A stretch of DNA of 47,815 nucleotides from contig NZ_JAINFC010000004.1 of assembly GCF_020740835.1 (NCBI RefSeq), positions 1-47,815 on the forward strand, written 5' to 3'. This document shows positions 1 through 7,938 of this stretch, piece by piece. The stretch is from Streptomyces sp. UNOC14_S4 (GTDB taxonomy: Bacteria; Actinomycetota; Actinomycetes; Streptomycetales; Streptomycetaceae). Positions within the stretch are counted from its first letter, which is position 1. The number at the start of each line of letters is the position of its first letter. The position numbers and the translations under genes were made by a program. The notes under the pieces are model-generated. The model was not told the origin of the DNA and did not search any database. It saw only the letters and a list, made by a program, of their open reading frames with translations.

Positions 1-552
1 GTCCAGGGCCGAGGGGGCGGGCACGCCCTCGGGGTCGGGGATCACCGCATGGTCCCGCATGCGGACGCCGACGATACGGTGCCTGACGATGCCCTCGGGG
101 TCGTGGAGGCCCACGGTGACCACGCGGTCGACGGTGCCGTCCGGGTTGGTGACGTCGGCGAGCGGGGGCATCGGCCGGTACGCGGTGACGCGGCCGGAGG
201 CGAGGACGGACCCGAACGTACCGTGGCCGCGCAGCGCCTCGACGGCCCGCGCGAACTCCTCGGCACCGGGCACGGGCCGGAACCGCACGAAGCGCGCCCG
301 CGCGCCCGCCAGGTCGTCGAGTCGGCCGGTGACCTCCAGGGAGCGGTAGGCGTCCGGGTCGTGGACCAGGGCCCGGAAGGGGGAGCCGGGGGACGGCTCC
401 TTCTCCAGGACCTGGAAGTCGGCGACGCCAAGCCGGGGGCCGGTGAGGTGTTCGCGGACGGCCGGCAGGCCGGTGAGGTCCCCGGCGAGGGACGCTGCCG
501 CCCCTCTCCCGCCGTGGAAAGGTTCGATCTCGACGGTGACCGGATCTGGCAC
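1..552 (-). CDS. Unrecognised protein, C-terminus cut by window edge
   Basis: A stop-free frame of 184 codons reads leftward from a GTG at 552 and leaves the window without a stop, so only the N-terminal part is visible. The start is supported by a purine-rich AAGGGGGA just upstream and by strongly G/C-biased third positions throughout. The product begins VPDPVTVEIEPFHGG, has no signal peptide or membrane segment, and contains segments such as MPPLADVTNPDG and RHRIVGVRMRDH that look like beta strands of a compact soluble protein. I do not recognise the family and assign no function. It is transcribed away from the DUF6153 gene to its right. Confidence 0.6.
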   Translation of the reverse strand, partial: MPDPVTVEIEPFHGGRGAAASLAGDLTGLPAVREHLTGPRLGVADFQVLEKEPSPGSPFRALVHDPDAYRSLEVTGRLDDLAGARARFVRFRPVPGAEEFARAVEALRGHGTFGSVLASGRVTAYRPMPPLADVTNPDGTVDRVVTVGLHDPEGIVRHRIVGVRMRDHAVIPDPEGVPAPSALD

Positions 553-830
553 GGATGTCCCCCTTGAGCCGCCACCACGGGAGTGGTGAGCCCAGGGTGC
601 ACGGGGCCGGTCGGGCGGGACACCGCCCGGCGAGGGGCGCAGTGGGTATGTACGGGGCGCATCACGGCACAGGCCACCGGGTGTTCGGCCTTTCACGCGG
701 GAGCTGCGATCCATGTGACCGGGGAGTCCTGGGCGGCTGTCCGGCAAGTCCCCGTCCGTTCGTGGCTTGTTCACGCTGTTTCCACGGAGGTGTGTGGGAG
801 GAACTTCCGCCGGGCGGTTACCATCACGGC

Positions 831-1286
831 ATGGTCACCGCCCGGTCGCCTTTCGGCATACGACGCGTCGCCCGTGCTCGCGGGTCCGTGTCGCGTCTGC
901 TGTGGCTGGGGGCCCTTCTGTTCGCGTTGTTCTCCACGCACGGGCTCGGCATGGAAAGCGGTTCGGGACATGTCACCGCGAGCATGATGGTGTCATCCTC
1001 GGCTACGGCCGCGGCCGCGACGTCCGACGGCGACAGGGCCGAGGCCCCGCATGATGCCGACGCCTCCGGGTCGCATCCCGAGCAGGGCGACGACGCCCAT
1101 CCCGGTGGCGAGTGTCTGTCCGGCAAGCCGCAGGACGATCCGCTGGTCGATGAGCCGACCGCTGTGGGGCACAGCGTCCTGACGGCGGATGTCGGGCAGT
1201 TCCCGGCCGCGCCGTGCTCGGCCGCCGCCACGGTGAACGCCCGTGCCACGGAGTATCCGCACCAGGCAGCGAATCTGCGGATCTAG
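831..1286 (+). CDS. DUF6153-type small membrane protein
   Basis: This 151-residue product has one N-terminal membrane segment (about residues 19-35) ending in the HGLGMESG motif. A polar His/Asp/Glu-rich stretch with several His residues follows (EAPHDADASGSHPEQGDDAHPGG), with two isolated Cys, and it ends in LRI. The early HGLG motif, His-rich middle and LRI end are the layout I associate with the actinobacterial DUF6153 family, whose function is unknown. The ATG at 831 was chosen because it starts right at the hydrophobic segment; upstream in-frame sequence has no coding character. The His-rich exported part could bind metal (inference). It is followed by a hairpin terminator and then by the lipoprotein, PLP enzyme and MFS genes in the same direction. 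Confidence 0.65.
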   Translation: MVTARSPFGIRRVARARGSVSRLLWLGALLFALFSTHGLGMESGSGHVTASMMVSSSATAAAATSDGDRAEAPHDADASGSHPEQGDDAHPGGECLSGKPQDDPLVDEPTAVGHSVLTADVGQFPAAPCSAAATVNARATEYPHQAANLRI

Positions 1287-1290
1287 AAAC

Positions 1291-1313
1291 CGGCCGGTCT
1301 CCCCCGCCGGCCG
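1291..1313 (+). terminator. Hairpin after the DUF6153-type gene
   Basis: CGGCCGG (1291-1297) and CCGGCCG (1307-1313) form a perfect 7-bp stem with a 9-nt loop, five bases after the stop codon. There is no U tract, as is usual in Streptomyces. Confidence 0.45.
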
Positions 1314-1506
1314 CCGATACCCCCTGGTTCCGAGGGCACTTGCCCGCGTCTTCGCGCGCGTCCGTACCTCCGTAGCCTCCGTACCTCCGCGCGTCGGTAC
1401 CTCCGCGCCTCCGTGCCGTACGCGCCTTCCCGGGGATTCTCGACGGCTTGTCTCTCCCGCCCGTTTCCGGTGACCGCTGCCGCGTGGCAGCCGAGCGGAG
1501 TTCGCC

Positions 1507-1902
1507 TTGCCGTCCTTCCTTGACCACCGCCCGTCCGGCCGGCTCGCCCACTGGAGCCTGTGGAGCGTCGTCCTCGTCCTGGGCGCCCTGCTCCTGCCGG
1601 TCCTGGGCTGCGCAGGGCATCCGGCCCCTGTCGCGTCCCCCGGTGCCGGCTCACCCATCGCGGCCGTGTCTTCGCAGATGCAGGACCTGCCGCAGGCCCC
1701 GCATCCCTGCCATGAGCGGAAGAGCGAGGCAGGTGCCAGTACCGCCCGCCCTTCCGCCCGTCACGTTCCGCAGGGACCGGGCCCGGAGCCGGTCCCGCGG
1801 ACCGCGGCCGTGCGCCACCCGCGGGGTGACGTACAGCCCACCGGTGCGCGCATATCCGAGCCCAGGGCCGTGCTCTCCGTCAGCTGTCGGTGGCGTTTGT
1901 AG
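1507..1902 (+). CDS. Putative small lipoprotein
   Basis: This 131-residue product probably starts at TTG 1507, which has GGAG six bases upstream. The N-terminus has a charged stretch, a hydrophobic core (about residues 19-33) and VLGC, an acceptable lipobox that would place the lipidated Cys near residue 35. The rest is Pro/Ala/Ser-rich and low in complexity, with a few His and Cys ([18 protein letters not shown] at the end). I do not recognise a family. It sits 55 bp before the PLP enzyme gene and is probably co-transcribed with it, which suggests a shared surface role with the DUF6153-type neighbour. Coding status rests on position, signal sequence and G/C-rich third positions, so it is moderately certain. 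Confidence 0.5.
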   Translation: MPSFLDHRPSGRLAHWSLWSVVLVLGALLLPVLGCAGHPAPVASPGAGSPIAAVSSQMQDLPQAPHPCHERKSEAGASTARPSARHVPQGPGPEPVPRTAAVRHPRGDVQPTGARISEPRAVLSVSCRWRL

Positions 1903-1957
1903 GAGCTCGCCTCCCCACGAGCCTCACATGCGCCAATCACCGACAGGAGTGACAGAG

Positions 1958-3076
1958 ATGAACTCGTCGATCACCGACGACCACGCGATACCCGGCCGGT
2001 CCTCTCTCACAGGACTCACAGGGCTGGTCGGCAACACCCCCGTGCTGCGCGTCAGCGAACCGCTCACGCCCTCCGGCCGCGGCTTCTGGGCCAAGCTGGA
2101 GGGCTTCAACCCCGGCGGGATCAAGGACCGGCCCGGCCTGCACATGGTGGAACGGGCCCGTGCCCGGGGCGACCTGCGTCCCGGTGGCCGGATCGTCGAA
2201 TCGACCAGCGGAACCCTCGGCCTGGGCCTGGCCCTCGCCGGCATGGTCTACGGACACCCCGTCACCCTGGTCACCGACCCCGGCCTCGAACCGTCGATGA
2301 ACCGGCTGCTGGCCGCCTACGGCGCCCGGGTCGACATCGTCACCGACGCCCACCCCACGGGCGGGTGGCAGCAGGCCCGGCGCGACCGCGTGACCGAACT
2401 CCTCGCGCACCACGCGGACTCCTGGTGCCCGGACCAGTACGGCAACCCGGACAACATCACCGCGTACACCCCGCTCGCCCTCGAACTCGCCGCCCAGCTG
2501 GGCCACATCGACGTCCTGGTGTGCAGCGTCGGCACCGGAGGCCATTCCGCGGGCGTCTCGCGCGTCCTGCGCCAGCTCCACCCGCGGCTGCGGGTCGTGG
2601 GCGTGGACACCATCGGTTCGACGATCTTCGGCCAGCCCGCCCGCCCCCGTCTGATGCGCGGTCTCGGTTCGAGCATCCACCCCCGCAACGTGGCGTATGA
2701 AACGTTCGACGAGGTGCACTGGGTGGCCCCTGCCGAAGCGGTGTGGGCCTGCCGTCTGCTCGCGTCCTCCCACTACGCGACCGGCGGCTGGAGCGTCGGC
2801 GCGGTCGCGCTCGTCGCCGGCTGGCTGGCCCGTACGCTTCCGGCCGCCACCAGGATCGCGGCGGTCTTCCCCGACGGGCCGCAGCGCTACCTCGGCACGG
2901 TCTACGACGACGAGTACTGCGCGGCCCACGGCCTGCTGGAATCGCCTCCTGCCCAGGAGCCGGACGAGATCGCCCGCCCCGACGACAAGGAGGTGACGCG
3001 CTGGACGCGGTGCACCGAGGTCGTCGACCCGCTGGCCCTCGACGCGGAGCGTGCGCAGCGCGAGGTGACCGGGTGA
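1958..3076 (+). CDS. Cysteine-synthase-like PLP-dependent enzyme
   Basis: This 372-residue product belongs to the fold-type II (tryptophan synthase beta) PLP family. GNTPVLR lies near residue 25, and [10 protein letters not shown] carries the expected PLP lysine at about K56. A glycine-rich phosphate loop (GTGGHSAG) and a C-terminal [16 protein letters not shown] typical of CysK/CysM-like proteins are present. The substrate loop reads ESTSGTLG instead of the usual TSGNTG, so the Asn that normally contacts the substrate carboxylate is replaced; the natural substrate may not be O-acetylserine. A C-terminal tail of about 45 residues after the core is longer than in CysK. ATG 1958 is preceded by AGGAG; an in-frame ATG at 1928 is possible but lacks a ribosome site. 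Its stop overlaps the start of the MFS gene (GTGA), indicating translational coupling. Confidence 0.8.
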   Translation: MNSSITDDHAIPGRSSLTGLTGLVGNTPVLRVSEPLTPSGRGFWAKLEGFNPGGIKDRPGLHMVERARARGDLRPGGRIVESTSGTLGLGLALAGMVYGHPVTLVTDPGLEPSMNRLLAAYGARVDIVTDAHPTGGWQQARRDRVTELLAHHADSWCPDQYGNPDNITAYTPLALELAAQLGHIDVLVCSVGTGGHSAGVSRVLRQLHPRLRVVGVDTIGSTIFGQPARPRLMRGLGSSIHPRNVAYETFDEVHWVAPAEAVWACRLLASSHYATGGWSVGAVALVAGWLARTLPAATRIAAVFPDGPQRYLGTVYDDEYCAAHGLLESPPAQEPDEIARPDDKEVTRWTRCTEVVDPLALDAERAQREVTG

Positions 3077-4404
3077 AGGCCGCGCTCGCGCAGGTCCGTT
3101 CGTACGAACGGAGTGTCCAGCTGTTGATGGTGAACCAGTTCACCATCAACCTCGGCTTCTACATGCTGATGCCCTATCTGGCCGCACACCTGTCCGGGAC
3201 GCTCGGCCTTGCGGGCTGGACGGTCGGGCTCGTCCTGGGCATACGCAACTTCAGCCAGCAGGGCATGTTCCTGGTCGGTGGCGCGCTCGCCGACCGCTTC
3301 GGCTACAAGCCTCTGATCGTCGCCGGGTGCGTCCTGCGCACCGTCGGCTTCGCCGCTCTCGGGCTCGTGGACTCGCTGCCCGCGCTCCTGGCCGCGTCCG
3401 CCGCGACGGGGCTGGCAGGAGCGCTGTTCAATCCGGCGGTGCGGGCCTACCTGGCCGCCGACGCGGGAGAGCGCCGGGTGGAGGCGTTCGCGCTCTTCAA
3501 CGTCTTCTACCAGGCCGGTATCCTCACCGGTCCTCTGGTGGGCATGGTGCTCACCGGCGTGGACTTCCGTGTCACCTGCCTGGTGGCGGCCGGGATCTTC
3601 GCGCTGCTGAGCGCCGTGCAGATACGGGCGTTGCCCGCCCGCCGGGCCGAAGCCGCGGACGGGCACGGCCCGGACGGGCACGGCGCCGCGGGCGGGAACG
3701 GCGCGGACCGGCCCGAGCGGCGGCCGCGGGAACAGTGGCGCGGCATCGTGGCCAACCGGCCGTTCCTGCTCTTCTCCGCCGCCATGATCGGTTCGTATGT
3801 GCTGTCCTTCCAGGTCTATCTCGCCCTGCCTCTGGAGGTGCGGCGCCTGGGCGGTGACGGGAACTTCGGCACCGTGGCCGTGGCGGGGCTCTTCGCCGTC
3901 TCCGGGCTGGGCACCATCGTCCTGCAGACCAGGGTCACCGCTTGGTGCAAGGCCCGCATGGAACCGGGCCGGGCTCTCGGGCTGGGGCTGCTGACGATGG
4001 CGGTGGCGTTCGTCCCGCTGCTCGTCGCGACAGCCGTTCCGGTGCCGGGCGGTGGGATCGGGCTGTGGCTGCTGGCGGCCGTGCCGCCGACGCTGTCCGC
4101 GCTGCTGCTGGCCCTGGGCACGATGATCGCGTACCCCTTCGAGATGGACACCATCGTCCGGCTCTCCGGCAACCGCCTCGTCGCCACCCACTACGGCCTC
4201 TACAACACCATCTGCGGCATCGGTATCACCCTCGGCAACCTCCTCACAGGCGCAGCCCTCGACGCCTCCCGCGCCGCCGGGCTGTCCGCCCTGCCCTGGC
4301 TCGCCCTGCTCATGCTCGGGCTGGCCTGCGCGGCGGCTCTGTACGGGCTACACCGCACCGGCCGGCTCACCGCCGCGCCCGGGCCCCGTCCCGTCACCGC
4401 GTAG
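3073..4404 (+). CDS. MFS transporter coupled to the PLP enzyme
   Basis: This 443-residue multi-pass protein has about 12 hydrophobic segments and the MFS motif A ([12 protein letters not shown]) between segments 2 and 3. A hydrophilic central loop rich in Gly/His/Asp/Arg (about residues 200-225, repeated DGHG) separates the two halves. Start GTG 3073 overlaps the TGA of the PLP enzyme in the string GTGA, so the pair is translationally coupled. That coupling suggests it exports the product of the enzyme, as MFS exporters do beside other small-molecule synthases, but the substrate is not visible from sequence. It is followed directly by a strong hairpin terminator. Confidence 0.8.
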   Translation: MKAALAQVRSYERSVQLLMVNQFTINLGFYMLMPYLAAHLSGTLGLAGWTVGLVLGIRNFSQQGMFLVGGALADRFGYKPLIVAGCVLRTVGFAALGLVDSLPALLAASAATGLAGALFNPAVRAYLAADAGERRVEAFALFNVFYQAGILTGPLVGMVLTGVDFRVTCLVAAGIFALLSAVQIRALPARRAEAADGHGPDGHGAAGGNGADRPERRPREQWRGIVANRPFLLFSAAMIGSYVLSFQVYLALPLEVRRLGGDGNFGTVAVAGLFAVSGLGTIVLQTRVTAWCKARMEPGRALGLGLLTMAVAFVPLLVATAVPVPGGGIGLWLLAAVPPTLSALLLALGTMIAYPFEMDTIVRLSGNRLVATHYGLYNTICGIGITLGNLLTGAALDASRAAGLSALPWLALLMLGLACAAALYGLHRTGRLTAAPGPRPVTA

Positions 4405-4419
4405 TCCATCGCGTCGCAC

Positions 4420-4460
4420 GGCCGAGGGGCAGGCAGCCGCAAAGCCGCTGCCCCTCGGCC
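4420..4460. terminator. Bidirectional hairpin terminator between MFS and DUF1737 genes
   Basis: GGCCGAGGGGCAG (4420-4432) pairs perfectly with CTGCCCCTCGGCC (4448-4460), a 13-bp stem with a 15-nt loop, 15 bases after the MFS stop. It can serve both this operon and the convergent DUF1737 gene. Confidence 0.75.
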
Positions 4461-4545
4461 CGCCGCGCCCCCGCTCGCGCCGTTCTCCGGCGGACAGCGG
4501 CCCTGGTCGCGTGCGGCACGAGGCTTCTCGTCGTCGCGCGACCCC

Positions 4546-4731
4546 CTACGACCGTGACGGCCAGACCAGTGCCTGGGCGACGATGACGTTCTCACCGTTG
4601 AAGGTGGCGGCGGGGCCTTCATGCAGTTCGTAGCCAAGAGCAAGCGCTTCGCTCACACGCCGGCAGAACGTGGCGTTGTCCGGTCCGGTCAGGACTCGAT
4701 AGACGGGCAGTCCGTCTGGTGGTGTGCTCAT
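4546..4731 (-). CDS. DUF1737 family protein
   Basis: This 61-residue protein contains YRVLTGPDNATFCRRVSEALALGYELHEGPAATFNGENVIVAQALVW, which matches the DUF1737 pattern (YRVLTGPDD...GY.LHG.PA.TFNG..V.AAQA.VWP). The family is short, soluble and of unknown function. ATG 4731 was chosen because it gives the family's usual length; the upstream in-frame extension has no coding signature. No clear Shine-Dalgarno site is visible directly upstream. It is convergent with the MFS gene. Confidence 0.75.
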   Translation of the reverse strand: MSTPPDGLPVYRVLTGPDNATFCRRVSEALALGYELHEGPAATFNGENVIVAQALVWPSRS

Positions 4732-5065
4732 GGGGAGAAGGATTCCAGACGCACTCACTGACCGAGTCGGCGGGATCGGTGGGCCGAAGCCCATCGTTCT
4801 CAAGATCGTAAGCCGAACGGGTGGGCTCGCCCCGCAGGCAGGGGCACTGATCCAGCACGGCTGGGCGGAAGATGCCCGCGTCCTCCCGGAGCCGCCCTGC
4901 GAGCCGGCCGTGGTGGACAACCGTTGGGCCCTGCTGCCGCTGTCCGCCGACGCCAAGTTGCAGGGTGTCATGCTCATTCGCTCCTCCCTTTTGCCGGCAC
5001 CCAGGCGGCGCGTGCGGGGCCGCTGTGCGGCGGGCGTGGCGACCGCGCATGCCGGGGGCGATGTG
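4732..5065 (+). other. 334-bp gap with a possible gene remnant
   Basis: No complete gene is evident between the DUF1737 start and the permease stop. A + strand stretch (about 4840-4990) has coding-like G/C-rich third positions and reads ...EPAVVDNRWALLPLSADAK..., but it has no ribosome site or own stop before it runs antisense into the permease gene. It may be a decayed fragment or simply composition. Confidence 0.2.
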
Positions 5066-6811
5066 TCAGCCGCCCGGCACCATCCAGTCCAGGACCGGCG
5101 TGGACTGGAGCAGGGCGACGAGGCAGAGCACGACGAGCAGGCCGAGGCTCCAGCCGATGACCTTGCGGAGGATCTCCCCTTCGCGGCCGGAAAGGCCCAG
5201 CGCGCCGGCCGCGATGACGAGGTTCTGCATGGCGGCGGCCTTGCCCAGGACGCCCGCGCTGCTGTTCGTGGCTGCCATCAGCAGCGGGGAGAGTCCCGAG
5301 TGCCGGGCGGCGGAGACCTGCATGGCCCCGAAGAGCGCGTTGGAGGAGGTGTCCGAACCGGTCAGCGCCACACCGAACCAGCCGAGGAAACCGGAGAGCA
5401 GCGCGAACGCGCTCCCGATCCCGGCCAGCCAGGTGCCCAGGGAGACGGCCATCCCGGAGAGGTTCATGACGTAGGAGAGGGCGAGGACGCAGGCGATGGT
5501 GAGGGCCGCCGGGCGCAGTTGCCGCAGTGCCTGCCCGTAGCAGCGCACGGCCTGCCGGAGCGGCACGCGCAGCAGCCACGATGTCAGGACGCCGGTCGTC
5601 AGCAGCAGGGTGCCCGCCGCGCCGAGCCAGCCGAAGTCGAAGTCGGCGATGGACACCGGGCGGCCCGAGGCGCCGGCCACGTGCAGCCCGGGCCAGGCGA
5701 ACCTCGTGTCGAAGGACCGGACGAACCGTTCGACGGGCCCGTGCAGCGACACGAGCGCGAAGAGCACGGTGAGGATGGCGTAAGGGGAGAAGGCCCGCAC
5801 GGCCTCGGACCGCCCGTCCGGCCGCCATGCGGGGCCGGTGACCGTTCCGGCCACCGCTTCCGCGGCAGGAGCGGGTGCGGGTGCGGGCACGAGCGGCGCG
5901 CCCGCCGCGACAGCGGGCCCGCCCAAGGCGTTCACGGTGGCAGTCGGCACGGCAGAAGCGCTCACCCCGCCCCCTCCTTCGCCCTCGGCCGCCGTCCGGC
6001 GCCGTGGCGTCCACACGCGCAGGAGCAGCACGAGCGCGACGGTGGAGGCCACGGCGGCCCCGACGTCCGTGAGCTGGTAGACGAGGTAGTTCGCGCACAG
6101 GAACTGACCGGCGCCGAATCCCGCCCCTGCCACGGCCGCGGCGGGCCACACCTCGCGCAGCCCCCGCCGCCCGTCCAGCATCAGCAGCAGGGCGAAGGGG
6201 ACGAGGAAGGCGACGACCGGGGACTGCCGCCCGACCATGGCCCCGAGGTCGTGGGTGGAGTAGGAGGTGACTTTGGCCAGTGCCTGGATGGGGTTGCCGA
6301 CCGAACCGAAGGCCGCGGGCGCGGTGTTGGCGAAGGTGGCGACCGCGGCGGCCTTGAGCGGTTCGAGTCCGAGCGCGAGCAGCAGCAGCGAGGTGATCGC
6401 TATGGGGGTGCCGAAGCCCGAGAGCGACTCGATCATGGCGCCGAAGCAGTAGGCGATCAGGAGTGCCTGGACGCGGGTGTCGTCCGACAGGGAGGAGAAG
6501 ACCTTCCCGATGGTGTCGAAGTGCCCGGACGCGCGCTGGAGTTTGTTGATCCATACGGCGTTGAGCACGATCCAGACGATGGGGAACAGTCCGAAGGCCG
6601 CCCCTTCGGCCGCGCCGTCCGCCACTTGGAGCACGGGCATGCGGTAGCAGGCGATGGCGACGAGGGCGGCGGTCGCGAGGCCGCCGAGGGCCGCGGTGTG
6701 GGACTTGGTCCGCACGACCCCGAGGAGGAACAGGAGGACCAGCAGGGGCAGGGCGGCGAGCAGCGCGGTGAGGGCGGGGTGCCCCAGCGGATCGGTCACC
6801 TGACGGTACAC
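5066..6811 (-). CDS. L-lactate/glycolate permease, LctP family
   Basis: This 581-residue integral membrane protein has at least 12 hydrophobic segments. Hallmarks of the LctP/GlcA family include WIVLNAVWINKLQ, GAMIESLSGFGTPIAI (the conserved SGFGTP motif), FANTAPAAFGSVGNPI and a C-terminal LAGIGSAFALLSGFLGWFGVALTGSDTSSNALFG. Members import lactate or glycolate with protons. A Gly/Ala/Pro-rich cytoplasmic insertion (about residues 270-325) is low-complexity. GTG 6811 is the apparent start, with a weak, distant GGAG. It lies next to a divergent IclR regulator and 2-hydroxyacid oxidation genes, which supports glycolate or lactate uptake. A palindrome at 6990-7004 upstream is a likely operator. 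Confidence 0.85.
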   Translation of the reverse strand: MYRQVTDPLGHPALTALLAALPLLVLLFLLGVVRTKSHTAALGGLATAALVAIACYRMPVLQVADGAAEGAAFGLFPIVWIVLNAVWINKLQRASGHFDTIGKVFSSLSDDTRVQALLIAYCFGAMIESLSGFGTPIAITSLLLLALGLEPLKAAAVATFANTAPAAFGSVGNPIQALAKVTSYSTHDLGAMVGRQSPVVAFLVPFALLLMLDGRRGLREVWPAAAVAGAGFGAGQFLCANYLVYQLTDVGAAVASTVALVLLLRVWTPRRRTAAEGEGGGGVSASAVPTATVNALGGPAVAAGAPLVPAPAPAPAAEAVAGTVTGPAWRPDGRSEAVRAFSPYAILTVLFALVSLHGPVERFVRSFDTRFAWPGLHVAGASGRPVSIADFDFGWLGAAGTLLLTTGVLTSWLLRVPLRQAVRCYGQALRQLRPAALTIACVLALSYVMNLSGMAVSLGTWLAGIGSAFALLSGFLGWFGVALTGSDTSSNALFGAMQVSAARHSGLSPLLMAATNSSAGVLGKAAAMQNLVIAAGALGLSGREGEILRKVIGWSLGLLVVLCLVALLQSTPVLDWMVPGG

Positions 6812-6989
6812 GGATGCGTCTCGCTTTCTCCGGCCGGTGGGGACCGGGAGGCCAAGCGCTCCATCCGTCCGCGACAGGACACGGCAGATCCCGCACCGGG
6901 CACGGCGAAGGCCATGCCGGACACGGCGAGGGGCTGTGCAGAAGCGGAACAGGCGGACGAGGCGGACCAGGCGGGCAAGGACACGCGAC

Positions 6990-7004
6990 TTCCGCTATAC
7001 GGAA
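6990..7004. promoter_or_regulatory. Candidate IclR-family operator upstream of the permease
   Basis: TTCCGCTATACGGAA is a perfect 5-5-5 palindrome (TTCCG-N5-CGGAA), 179 bp upstream of the permease start. It shares T.CCG-N5-CGG.A with the palindrome at 7901-7915, so both could bind the IclR protein encoded between them. Confidence 0.55.
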
Positions 7005-7049
7005 CTTCGCTCCCGAGTGCCGTCAGCATGGAGGCCCTCCCCCGCGCCG

Positions 7050-7841
7050 TCAAGGGGTCCGGTGCCGTGCCGTGTCACGGTCCGGCGCCCGGCGACGGGC
7101 GAGCACGTCGCCGAGCGTCTTCGCGGCGGCGGCGACCAGGGCGCCGAACGCCGAGCGTGACGCGTCGGTCATCCGGCTGGTCGGCACATTGACGCTGACG
7201 CTCGCCACGGGCAGGCCGTCACGGTCGGCGCCCCCGACGACGGCGGCCGCGACGGCGGAGACGTCCGCGCGCCATTCGCCCCGGTTGGCCGCGTAGCCCC
7301 GGGCCCGGATGCCGGCGAGTTCGGTACGCAGCCGCCCCGGGTCGGTGATGGTGGTGCCGGTGAAGCCGGGCAGCCCTTCGGCGATGTACCGCTCGACGAC
7401 CTCGTCGGGGCTCGCGGCGAGCACGGCCTTGCCGTTCGAGGACGCGTGCAGGGGGAGGATCTGCCCCAGCGGCAGCACGATGCGCACCGGCTGCGCGGTC
7501 TCCAGCCGTTCTATCAGCACGACCTTGCCGCCCTCCGGCACCGCCAGATGGACCGTCTCGTCGGTGCGCCGGCGCAGCTCCTCCATCACCGGCACGGCGG
7601 CGTCGCGCAGCCCGAGTTCACCGGCGGCGCGGCGGCCCACGTGGAGCGCCTTGGTGGTGACGGCCCAGCGGGTGGGGGTGTCCCCGGCGGGCTGGATCCA
7701 CTCGGCGGTGTGCAGGGTGACCAGGGCGCGTTGCACGGAGCTCTTGGGAAGTCCCATGGCACGCGCGAGGTCCGTGACGCCGACCGGCTGCCGGTCGGCG
7801 ACCTCCTCCAGGACCCGAAGGGCGTTGAGAACGTTCTGCAC
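7050..7841 (-). CDS. IclR-family transcriptional regulator
   Basis: This 263-residue protein has the standard IclR length and order. An N-terminal winged HTH (residues about 5-65; VGVTDLARAMGLPKSSVQRALVTL) is followed by the effector-binding domain (GLRDAAVPVMEELRRRTDETVHLAV, then HASSNGKAVLAA, RARGYAANRGEW and a VNVPTSRM end). GTG 7841 was chosen because GGAGGGA lies eight bases upstream. It is transcribed divergently from the serine-glyoxylate aminotransferase gene across a 97-bp gap containing a 17-bp palindrome, and toward the permease. Relatives (AllR, GclR types) sense glyoxylate or similar small acids, which fits the neighbours, but the ligand here is an inference. Confidence 0.85.
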   Translation of the reverse strand: MQNVLNALRVLEEVADRQPVGVTDLARAMGLPKSSVQRALVTLHTAEWIQPAGDTPTRWAVTTKALHVGRRAAGELGLRDAAVPVMEELRRRTDETVHLAVPEGGKVVLIERLETAQPVRIVLPLGQILPLHASSNGKAVLAASPDEVVERYIAEGLPGFTGTTITDPGRLRTELAGIRARGYAANRGEWRADVSAVAAAVVGGADRDGLPVASVSVNVPTSRMTDASRSAFGALVAAAAKTLGDVLARRRAPDRDTARHRTP

Positions 7842-7899
7842 GCATTGACTCCCTCCGCGAACAGAGCCTACGCTCCAGCGTGCCACCTCACGATACGCC

Positions 7900-7916
7900 G
7901 TGCCGTGAAACGGCAC
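7900..7916. promoter_or_regulatory. Candidate IclR-family operator between regulator and aminotransferase
   Basis: GTGCCGTGAAACGGCAC is a perfect 7-bp inverted repeat around GAA. It lies in the 97-bp divergent promoter region of the IclR gene and the aminotransferase gene, 22 bp before the aminotransferase start. Its core matches the 6990-7004 palindrome in the CCG-N5-CGG positions. Confidence 0.6.
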
Positions 7917-7938
7917 AAGGGTCAAGGGAGTTGATCGC

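Noticed and set aside
1315..1326. GATACCCCCTGG, a half-site reminiscent of CsoR copper operators
   Set aside because: Only one half of the palindrome is present and the facing half does not match, so copper control of the neighbouring genes cannot be claimed from it.
1363..1425. Imperfect GTACCTCCG repeats between the DUF6153 and lipoprotein genes
   Set aside because: The units vary in length and sequence and have no clear structure or reading frame; low-complexity drift is the simplest explanation.
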